From the NCBI GenBank assembly GCA_019638455.1, contig JAHBTU010000002.1, forward strand, positions 1,336,501-1,400,500: 64,000 bases of DNA, given 5' to 3'. The DNA is from Saprospiraceae bacterium. GTDB taxonomy: Bacteria; Bacteroidota; Bacteroidia; Chitinophagales; Saprospiraceae. Both the position numbers and the translations under genes were made by a program. Below the pieces are notes generated by a model, which saw only the letters and a list, made by a program, of their open reading frames with translations, did not search any database and had not been told where the DNA came from. The stretch's first letter is position 1, and every line of letters starts with the position of its first letter. Shown piece by piece: positions 17,045 through 24,049 of the stretch.

Positions 17045-17177
17045 CAGCCATTCTCGCTTTGTCGGGTTCTGAGGTGTCATCCCGAAAGAAAGGAGGGGTG
17101 ACACCTCAAAAAGAGGCCGAGATGTCACCTTTTTCGTTCCTCAAAAGATGACACCTCTCACAAACCGAGAATGGCTG
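17045..17177. repeat. Compound inverted repeat between the GH92 and adhesin 1 genes
   Basis: The outer arms 17045-17081 and 17147-17177 share CAGCCATTCTCG and GAGGTGTCATC in inverted form. A second inner repeat (TGACACCTC at about 17099-17107, again GATGTCACCT at about 17131) makes several alternative hairpins possible. It lies just downstream of the stop of adhesin 1 on the minus strand. Confidence 0.6.
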
Positions 17178-17233
17178 ACGATTTATGCATCAATCGGAAG
17201 ATTTCAAAACTTGGAGGATTAGGCCCCCCCCCG

Positions 17234-19741
17234 TCACTCGCACCCGCAGAACCTGTCCACAAGGTTCCTCACCCGAAAGTTGAGGTATCCGTGTTCCCCG
17301 GGCTGGGCGAAGTCCGAGGGGCACACCGTCACCGTCAGTTCGTGCGCGTCGGTCGTCTCCTGCCGCCACAGGAGCGTCTGCCCGCCCTGCTCCACCAGCC
17401 ACTCGAGCCCGAAGGGCGGGGTGCCCGTCAGGGCGAACAGCACGTCGGCGCAGCCGTCGCGGCACACCGCCTCGGGGGGGCTTCCGACGGCGACGGTCGG
17501 CCTGGGCCGCCATCGGGCCACGGGGCCCTTGGCCAGCGAGAAGCAGGGGGCCGCGGCGTTGATGCTGTCGTTTGGGAGGAGGGGCCCGGCGATGACGGCC
17601 ACGAAGTAGGCGCTGTCGGGGTGCATGACGCCGGGCAGGAAGGGGAAGAGGAGCGAGTCGGAGTACTGGACGATGCTGCCCATGGGGTCTTGGGGGTTGG
17701 TGTACAGGATGAGGCGGAGGGTGTCTCCCGGCTCGAGGGCGTGGTTTCCGGGGAGGGCGACGGCGAGTGTGGCGGTTCCGCAGGCGTTGAGGGCGGCCGT
17801 GTCGAGGGTTCCGGCGGAGGTGGCGCAGCATTTTTCCACCGTGACGACGAGGGTGTGCGGCTGGCCGGGGCATCCCTGTGGCGACACGGGGGTGACGGTG
17901 AGGGTGGCCGAGACGGTGGCGGCGACGGTGGCCGCGTTGGCGGCGATGTTTCCGGTTCCGGCGGGTGGCAGGCCGACGGCGGGGTTGTTGTTCGTCCAGT
18001 GGAAGGCGGCGCCTGGGGAGCCGGAGAAGTTGACGGCGATGGGCGCGCCGCCGCAGACGGTGACGTTGGGCGGCGGGTTGAGGGTTGGGGTGGCGGCGAC
18101 GGTGACGGAGAAGGTGTGTGGCTGGCCTGCGCAGCCGAGTGCGACGGGGGTGACGGTGATGTTGGCCGTCTGCTGGACGGGCGACTGGGCCGCGTTGAAG
18201 ACGATGAGGGAGCCGGTTCCGGCGGGTGGCAGTCCGACGAAGGGGTTGTCGTTGGCCCACTGGAAGTTGGTTCCGGGCGGCGCGTCGAAGCCGACGAGGA
18301 CCTGCTCGCCGCCGCAGGCGGTGACATCGCCGGGGGGCTGCATTAGGGGCAGTGGGTTGACGGTGACGAGGAAGGTTCGGGGCTGGCCGGGGCAGCCGTC
18401 GAGCTCGGGGACATAGGTGAGGGTGGCCGTCTCGGTCTGGGTGACGGGGGCGGCGATGGCGGCGATGTTCCCGGTTCCGGCGGGTGGCAGTCCGATGCCG
18501 GGGTTGTTGTTCGTCCAGTTGAAGGTGGCGCCGGGGGAGCCGGAGAAGTTGACGGCGACGGGGGCGCCGGCGCAGGCGACGATGTTGGGCAGTTGTGCGG
18601 CGTTGGGCCTTGGCCTGACGGTGATGGCGAGGGTCTGCGGTGGGCCGGGGCAGCCGAGTGCGGTGGCCGTGACGGTGACGGTGGCGGTCTGGGTGGCGGC
18701 GACGTTCGCGGCGGTGAACGCGATGTTTCCGGTGCCGGCTGGGAGCAGGCCGACGGCGGGGTTGTTGTTCGTCCAGTTGAAGGCGGCGCCGGGGACCGGG
18801 CTTGAGAAGCTGACGGCGACGGGCTCGCCGGCGCAGACGGAGACGTCTGGCGGGTCGTCGGTGGTGGGGGCGGGGTTGACGGTGACGGTGAGGGTGACGG
18901 GTGGGCCGGGGCAGGAGGTGGCGCCGAGGGTGTAGAGGGGGGTGACGGTGATGTTGGCGAATTCCTGCTGGGCGACGCTTGCGGCGGTGAACGAGATGTT
19001 TCCGGTTCCGTTGGTTGGCAGTCCGATGGCGGGGTTGGGGTTTTCCCATGCGAAGGTGGCGCCGGGGCTGCCGGAGAGGGCGACGCTGACGGGCGCTCCG
19101 GCACAGGCGGTGACGGGCGGGGGCGCGTTCGCGCTGGGCGTGGGGAGGGCAAGGAAGGCTGTGCCTGTTCCGGCCCCCCTGCAGCTCCCCATGTACGTCT
19201 GTATCATCACTATGCTTTCCATGGGCACGGCCACGTCAGACACGGTGAAGGTGATGTCGTTGGTGCCGGAGGGCGGTATCCCGATAAACTGGTTGGTGGA
19301 GTTCCAGATAAAGGTCATCCCTGGAGGCCCGTAGTCGCCCAGATTGACGCTCACAAAGTCGCCGGGGCAGACCGTATCGTATGGAATGATGTTCATGTAA
19401 GGTAACAATGCGACGCTGATAGTCAGACAGATGGGGGTGTTGCCGTAGCAGGGGTTTGTGGGCGTGGCGCACAGCTGCGCCGTGCCAGAAAAATTCCAGT
19501 CAACCAAAACCGTCTCGCCGCTTGGAGGCCCTATAAACACACCGATGTTGGCGGGGCTTCCGGTAAGTGTCCACACCAGATTGGCATCGGCGGAGTTGGG
19601 AATGGTATATGTGTCGGGGTTGATATTGGTGCAGGCCTGTGTTTCGGATGGCCCCTCAATGGGGCCAAGCGGCTGGCATTGGTTATAGGCTGCAAAGGGG
19701 AGCAACAAAATGAACGATAGCAAGATGAAATATCTGGTCAT
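17234..19741 (-). CDS. Large repeat surface protein (adhesin 1), cassette 1
   Basis: The protein has 835 residues. A signal peptide (MTRYFILLSFILLLPFAAYN) is followed by a head (about 21-112, QCQPLGPIEG... LCATPTNPCYGNTPIC) and a diverged PKD/Ig-like repeat (about 113-198). Five closely related repeats of 83-89 residues follow (about 200-289, 290-376, 377-462, 463-549, 550-636), each with a VxxCAGxPVxVxFSGSPGA start and a WTNNNPAVGLPPAGTGNI core. A Cys-containing end domain (637-835) finishes FRVRNLVDRFCGCE. No type IX sorting domain is recognisable. From residue about 199 on, the protein is almost identical to adhesins 2 and 3; before that it differs. It is the downstream gene of a pair with the lipoprotein at 19859. 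Role in attachment is an inference from the repeat type. Confidence 0.85.
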   Translation of the reverse strand: MTRYFILLSFILLLPFAAYNQCQPLGPIEGPSETQACTNINPDTYTIPNSADANLVWTLTGSPANIGVFIGPPSGETVLVDWNFSGTAQLCATPTNPCYGNTPICLTISVALLPYMNIIPYDTVCPGDFVSVNLGDYGPPGMTFIWNSTNQFIGIPPSGTNDITFTVSDVAVPMESIVMIQTYMGSCRGAGTGTAFLALPTPSANAPPPVTACAGAPVSVALSGSPGATFAWENPNPAIGLPTNGTGNISFTAASVAQQEFANITVTPLYTLGATSCPGPPVTLTVTVNPAPTTDDPPDVSVCAGEPVAVSFSSPVPGAAFNWTNNNPAVGLLPAGTGNIAFTAANVAATQTATVTVTATALGCPGPPQTLAITVRPRPNAAQLPNIVACAGAPVAVNFSGSPGATFNWTNNNPGIGLPPAGTGNIAAIAAPVTQTETATLTYVPELDGCPGQPRTFLVTVNPLPLMQPPGDVTACGGEQVLVGFDAPPGTNFQWANDNPFVGLPPAGTGSLIVFNAAQSPVQQTANITVTPVALGCAGQPHTFSVTVAATPTLNPPPNVTVCGGAPIAVNFSGSPGAAFHWTNNNPAVGLPPAGTGNIAANAATVAATVSATLTVTPVSPQGCPGQPHTLVVTVEKCCATSAGTLDTAALNACGTATLAVALPGNHALEPGDTLRLILYTNPQDPMGSIVQYSDSLLFPFLPGVMHPDSAYFVAVIAGPLLPNDSINAAAPCFSLAKGPVARWRPRPTVAVGSPPEAVCRDGCADVLFALTGTPPFGLEWLVEQGGQTLLWRQETTDAHELTVTVCPSDFAQPGEHGYLNFRVRNLVDRFCGCE

Positions 19742-19770
19742 GGCCGTAATATTCTAAACATGAAGCCGAA

Positions 19771-19794
19771 CCTGACAGATTTTGGCCTGTCAGG
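19771..19794. promoter_or_regulatory. Stem-loop between lipoprotein 1 and adhesin 1
   Basis: CCTGACAG (19771-19778) pairs with CTGTCAGG (19787-19794) around an 8-base loop, 30 bp before the adhesin ATG at 19741. No T tract follows the stem closely on the minus strand, so partial read-through or RNA processing is as plausible as termination. The other two cassettes have different hairpins at the same place. Confidence 0.5.
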
Positions 19795-19858
19795 AGCGTG
19801 CAATGATGGCATAAGGAAATGATGTAAAAAAACGTAAACAATTGTATTGCAGGCACAA

Positions 19859-20362
19859 TCAAAGACACCCATCGTTCGTGTCGCTGCAGTCGGTGGTGTG
19901 AAAACAGTGCGTGCCGGAGGGAGGGATATTCACTTGCATAGCGGTACTTGTACCAAATTGGACTGTCACGGTGACCGTGCTGCTGCCATTGTTAGTTATG
20001 CAAACCGAACCGGGTATGTCGATACACCGTTCTCTTGGCACGTTTGCGAGAAACATCCCGGACAGCTCCTTGTCGTTGAACGGGTCGCAGCCGGTGATGC
20101 ATCCCGGAAGCGTTCCGATTCCAGGGGGGAAACTGCCGCAGAGTGTCAAGTCTGCGTCGCTGGAAGCCGTCACCGACAGGTTGCAAAGGTCTGGGTCGGT
20201 ACAAGTCGCCCGCTCAGTCACCTGTACGTCGCTCGGCGGCGCGGGCATTTGCCGCTCGGCCTGCTCGCGGTGGCAGGAAACGACGATGTTCAGGAGGAGC
20301 AGGGCCGCTACCGTGAGCGCGAGGGTCGTGCGGGGGGGGGGGGCAAAAATTGACTTTTTCAT
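19859..20362 (-). CDS. Small Cys-rich lipoprotein 1 with poly-C tract (C12, in frame)
   Basis: The start ATG (complement 20360-20362) gives MKKSIFAPPPRTTLALTVAA, a lipoprotein signal ending LLNIVVSC, so Cys is the expected lipidation site near residue 30. The mature part of about 137 residues holds many cysteines (CTDPDLC, LCGSF, GCITGC, RC, VC, HCFHTTDC, GCL), which suggests disulfides outside the cytoplasm. A beta-rich stretch VCITNNGSSTVTVTVQFGTS is in the second half. A run of 12 C on the coding strand encodes the prolines at codons 8-10; since 12 is a multiple of 3 the frame stays open. Paralogues are at 23366 and 26667. It is the first gene of a pair with adhesin 1, 117 bp away. No family is recognised. 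Confidence 0.8.
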   Translation of the reverse strand: MKKSIFAPPPRTTLALTVAALLLLNIVVSCHREQAERQMPAPPSDVQVTERATCTDPDLCNLSVTASSDADLTLCGSFPPGIGTLPGCITGCDPFNDKELSGMFLANVPRERCIDIPGSVCITNNGSSTVTVTVQFGTSTAMQVNIPPSGTHCFHTTDCSDTNDGCL

Positions 20363-20542
20363 TGTCTCAAAAAATTTAGGAGGTGAAGGGAGTGGCGGCT
20401 TTTGGGCGCGGGGCGAGGGCCGCCTTTTGTTTCGCGCAACAAAGTTAGCCAAAAACTTCGCGGTCGGACAATGCTTTGGGGCGGAATTTTCCCCCGTGCG
20501 GGGCGTTTTTTGCCCAACAATGCGTTGCCGCGCCCCCCCCCG
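20363..20542 (-). promoter_or_regulatory. Conserved cassette spacer with promoter, copy 1
   Basis: This 180-bp stretch lies between the stop of adhesin 2 and the start of lipoprotein 1 and is nearly identical to 23872-24049 and 27168-27347. It holds a TAACTTTG -7 box (complement 20440-20447) and a TTG -33 box (complement 20469-20471) with 21 bp between them, a good Bacteroidota promoter for the lipoprotein-adhesin pair. The GC-rich leader of about 70 nt and a run of 9 G right after the adhesin stop codon are also conserved. Confidence 0.7.
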
Positions 20543-23050
20543 TCACTCGCACCCGCAGAACCTGTCCACAAGGTTCCTCACCCGAAAATTCAGGTACCCG
20601 TGTTCCCCGGGCAGGGCGAAGTCCGAGGGGCACACCGTCACCGTCAGTTCGTGCGCGTCGGTCGTCTCCTGCCGCCACAGCAGCGTCTGCCCGCCCTGCT
20701 CCACCAGCCACTCGAACCCGAAGGGCGGGGTGCCCGTCAGGGCGAACAGCACGTCGGCGCAGCCGTCGCGGCACACCGCCTCGGGGGGGCTGCCGACGGC
20801 GATGGCCGGCCTGGGCCGCCACCGGGCCACGGGGCCCTTGGCCAGCGAGAAGCAGGGGGCCGCGGCGTTGATGCTGTCGTTTGGGAGGAGTGGCCCGGCG
20901 ATGACGGCCACGAAGTAGGCGCTGTCGGGGTGCATGACGCCGGGCAGGAAGGGGAAGAGGAGCGAGTCGGAGTACTGGACGATGCTGCCCATGGGGTCTT
21001 GGGGGTTGGTGTACAGGATGAGGCGGAGGGTGTCTCCCGGCTCGAGGGCGTGGTTTCCGGGGAGGGCGACGGCGAGTGTGGCGGTTCCGCAGGCGTTGAG
21101 GGCGGCCGTGTCGAGGGTTCCGGCGGAGGTGGCGCAGCATTTCTCGACCGTGACGACGAGGGTGTGCGGCTGGCCGGGGCATCCCTGTGGCGACACGGGG
21201 GTGACGGAGAGGGTGGCCGAGAGGGTGGCGGTGACGGTTGCGGCGGTTGCGGCGATGTTCCCGGTTCCGGCTGGGGGCAGGCCGACGGCTGGGTTGTTGT
21301 TCGTCCAGTGGAAGGCGGCGCCGGGGGAGCCGGAGAAGGTGACGGCGATGGGCGCCCCGCCGCAGACGGTGACGTTGGGCGGCGGGTTGAGGGTTGGGGT
21401 GGCGGCGACGGTGACGGAGAAGGTTTGTGGCTGGCCGGGGCAGCCGAGGGCGACGGGGGTGACGGTGATGTTGGCCGTCTGCTGGACGGGCGACTGGGCC
21501 GCGGTGAAGACGATGAGGGAGCCGGTTCCGGCGGGGGGCAGTCCGATGAAGGGGTTGTCGTTGGCCCACTGGAAGTTGGTTCCGGGCGGCGCGTCGAAGC
21601 CGACGAGGACCTGCTCGCCGCCGCAGGCGGTGACATCGCCGGGGGCCTGCATGAGGGGCAGTGGGTTGACGGTGACGAGGAAGGCTCGGGGCTGGCCGGC
21701 GCAGCCGTCGAGCTCGGGGACATAGGTGACGGTGGCCGTCTCGGTCTGGGTGACGTTTGCGGCGTTGGCGGCGATGTTTCCGGTTCCGGCGGGTGGCAGG
21801 CCGACGGCTGGGTTGTTGTTCGTCCAGTTGAAGGTGGCGCCGGGGGAGCCGGAGAAGTTGACGGCGACGGGCGCCCCGGCGCAGGCGACGATGTTGGGCA
21901 GTTGTGCGGCGTTGGGCCTTGGCCTGACGGTGATGGCGAGGGTCTGCGGTGGGCCGGGGCAGCCGAGTGCGGTGGCCGTGACGGTGACGGTGGCGGTCTG
22001 GGTGGCGGCGACGTTCGCGGCGGTGAACGAGATGTTTCCGGTTCCGGCTGGGAGCAGGCCGACTGCGGGGTTGTTGTTCGTCCAGTTGAAGGCGGCGCCG
22101 GGGACCGGGCTTGAGAAGCTGACGGCGACGGGCTCGCCGGCGCAGACGGAGACGTCTGGCGGGTCGTCGGTGGGGGGGGCGGGGTTGACGGTGACGGTGA
22201 GGGTGACGGGCGGGCCGGGGCAGGAGGTGGCGCCGAGGGTGTAGAGGGGGGTGACGGTGATGTTGGCGAATTCCTGCTGGGCGACGCTTGCGGCGGTGAA
22301 CGAGATGTTTCCGGTTCCGTTGGTTGGCAGCCCGATGGCGGGGTTGGGGTTTTCCCATGCGAAGGTGGCGCCGGGGCTGCCGGAGAGGGCGACGCTGACG
22401 GGCGCTCCGGCGCAGGCGGTGACGGGCGGGGGCGCGTTCGCGCTGGGCGTGGGGAGTACGGTGATGCTAAAGGATTTGTATGTTGAACTGCACCCGTCAA
22501 CAACAACCAATGCCGCAAACCCTATCGATGTCGGTGTAAACACAACAGGAGCAGTAAATTCGATGTCCCCGAACCCAGAGGAGGGTATCCCCCCTATTGG
22601 TTGGTAACAAACCCAGTAATACTCTGCTACCGGGTCTCCCGGCCCGTAAAAATCAACGTGCACATACTCTCCGCTGCATACGGTTATGTTTTGGAAGCCG
22701 TAAAAAACTGGAGGGGGAATAACGTTAATGCTCATGCAAACAGGTGTGTTGTCATAGCAGGGATTGGTGGGCGTGGCGCACAACTGCACGGCTCCGGGGT
22801 CGACCCAAACGATGTTCACACTTTGTCCCGCGGATGGCCCCACAAACGACCCGATGGCGGGCGGCGGCGGGTTGAGCGTCCACACCAGATTGGCCGCATC
22901 AGAGTTGGGTATCGAGTAGGTGGATAGTTGTTGCCAGCACATTTGAGGGTTCTCCGGGCCGACAATCGGCTCGAGCGGGGGACATTGGGCAAGGGTATGC
23001 CGACAACCAAAAAGAAGAGCCGCCACCAGAACGGGTAGATATTTTTTCAT
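20543..23050 (-). CDS. Large repeat surface protein (adhesin 2), cassette 2
   Basis: The start chosen (MKKYLPVLVAALLFGCRHTL, then AQCPPLEPIVG) gives a signal peptide and 835 residues, the same length as adhesin 1; 17 further upstream codons have no signal character. The head (about 21-200) shares the QCPPLEPI-GP, ANLVWTL and LCATPTNPCY motifs with the other two adhesins but is otherwise quite different (for example FYGFQNITVCSGEYVHVDFY). From LPTPSANAPPPVTACAGAPV on, the five PKD/Ig-like repeats and the end domain are almost the same as in adhesins 1 and 3, also at the DNA level. The frame is intact through all repeats. A long palindrome lies between it and lipoprotein 2. Function is inferred as a surface adhesin or ligand-binding stalk. 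Confidence 0.85.
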   Translation of the reverse strand: MKKYLPVLVAALLFGCRHTLAQCPPLEPIVGPENPQMCWQQLSTYSIPNSDAANLVWTLNPPPPAIGSFVGPSAGQSVNIVWVDPGAVQLCATPTNPCYDNTPVCMSINVIPPPVFYGFQNITVCSGEYVHVDFYGPGDPVAEYYWVCYQPIGGIPSSGFGDIEFTAPVVFTPTSIGFAALVVVDGCSSTYKSFSITVLPTPSANAPPPVTACAGAPVSVALSGSPGATFAWENPNPAIGLPTNGTGNISFTAASVAQQEFANITVTPLYTLGATSCPGPPVTLTVTVNPAPPTDDPPDVSVCAGEPVAVSFSSPVPGAAFNWTNNNPAVGLLPAGTGNISFTAANVAATQTATVTVTATALGCPGPPQTLAITVRPRPNAAQLPNIVACAGAPVAVNFSGSPGATFNWTNNNPAVGLPPAGTGNIAANAANVTQTETATVTYVPELDGCAGQPRAFLVTVNPLPLMQAPGDVTACGGEQVLVGFDAPPGTNFQWANDNPFIGLPPAGTGSLIVFTAAQSPVQQTANITVTPVALGCPGQPQTFSVTVAATPTLNPPPNVTVCGGAPIAVTFSGSPGAAFHWTNNNPAVGLPPAGTGNIAATAATVTATLSATLSVTPVSPQGCPGQPHTLVVTVEKCCATSAGTLDTAALNACGTATLAVALPGNHALEPGDTLRLILYTNPQDPMGSIVQYSDSLLFPFLPGVMHPDSAYFVAVIAGPLLPNDSINAAAPCFSLAKGPVARWRPRPAIAVGSPPEAVCRDGCADVLFALTGTPPFGFEWLVEQGGQTLLWRQETTDAHELTVTVCPSDFALPGEHGYLNFRVRNLVDRFCGCE

Positions 23051-23093
23051 GGGAAAAGTCAGACGAGCGTTTGAGCGGAAAAGATGAGGATGC

Positions 23094-23233
23094 TGTCCCA
23101 AAAGGTTGATGAGGGTTTATCAAAGTTTATGAAGGTTGATATTTTGATTCGGAAAGGCAGAGATTCATGCCGTTTTTCACTCCACATATCAACTTTCATC
23201 AACCGTATCAACTTTGTCAACCTTTTGAGACAG
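23094..23233. repeat. Long inverted repeat upstream of adhesin 2
   Basis: CTGTCCCAAAAGGTTGA (from 23094) pairs with TCAACCTTTTGAGACAG (to 23233), and the pairing goes on inward through GTTTATCAAAGTTTATGAAG and TTTCATCAACCGTATCAACT with few breaks. It fills most of the 315 bp between the lipoprotein 2 stop and the adhesin 2 start, where the other two cassettes have about 116 bp. Confidence 0.7.
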
Positions 23234-23365
23234 GCTCCGCATCGCCTTGTGTCACATAGATTGGAAAGCCGGAACCCTCCATGAAATTTTGGTATTGGAA
23301 AAATGCGCCGCGCCGCGTCAAGCCCAGCATTGCATGAAGTGTTGCGGCTTGCGTGTCAAAAACGG

Positions 23366-23871
23366 TCATTGACAGCCACTTCCGGTAACGGTACAGTTGG
23401 CGTTGGTTCGGAAACAACGTTTCTCGAGAGGCGGGATGTCAACGACGGCGGGGGTGCTGTTGTCGAACACCACCTCGACCTTCACCGTGTCCGTGGCGCT
23501 GTCATTGGTGATGCAGAGCCTGCCGGACAAATCAATACAATGTTCTCTTGGTGTATTTTCTGGGAAAAAACCGGACAATTTCTTGTCAAAAGTGGGGTCG
23601 CATCCAGAATCACAATCATCCAGCGGGCCTGGAGTTTGTGGGAAACTACCGCAGAGGGTAAGATTCGCGTCGCTGAAGGCCGTCACCGACAGGTTGCAAA
23701 GGCTTGGGTCGTTGCAAGGTGCCCGTTCGGTGCTCGTCTCATCGCTCGGCGGCGCGGGCGTTTGCCGCTCGGCCTGCTCGCGGTGGCAGGAAACGACGAT
23801 GTTCAGGAGGAGCAGGGCCGCTACCGTGAGCGCGAGGGTCGTGCGGGGGGGCAAAAATTGACTTTTTTCAT
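23366..23871 (-). CDS. Small Cys-rich lipoprotein 2, out of frame at a poly-C/poly-A tract
   Basis: The ATG equivalent to its paralogues is at 23869-23871 (complement), but here the coding strand has six A after ATG (five in the others) and only seven C (12 and 9 in the others). Reading from the ATG therefore leaves the lipoprotein frame after about codon 4. The rest of the frame is fully open to 23366 and encodes the same signal (TTLALTVAALLLLNIVVSC) and Cys-rich body (CNDPSLC, LCGSF, DCDSGCDP, HC, LC, RCFRTNANC). A TTG at 23852-23854 could start it weakly. One added C would restore the frame. So the gene is either switched off by slippage, started at TTG, or misread in a homopolymer. Confidence 0.7.
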
Positions 23872-24049
23872 TGTCTCAAAAATTTAGGAGGTGAAGGGAG
23901 TGGCGGCCTTTGGGCGCGGGCGAAGGCCGCCATTTGTTTCGCGCAACAAAGTTAGCCAAAAACTTCGCGGTCGGACAAGGCTTTGGGGCGGAATTTTCCC
24001 CCGCGCGGGGCGTTTTTTGCCCAACAATGCGTTGCCGTGCCCCCCCCCG
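23872..24049 (-). promoter_or_regulatory. Conserved cassette spacer with promoter, copy 2
   Basis: This is nearly identical to 20363-20542. The TAACTTTG box is at 23947-23954 (complement) and the TTG box at 23976-23978, again 21 bp apart. A run of 9 C on the plus strand follows the adhesin 3 stop. The promoter would drive lipoprotein 2 and perhaps adhesin 2. Confidence 0.7.
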
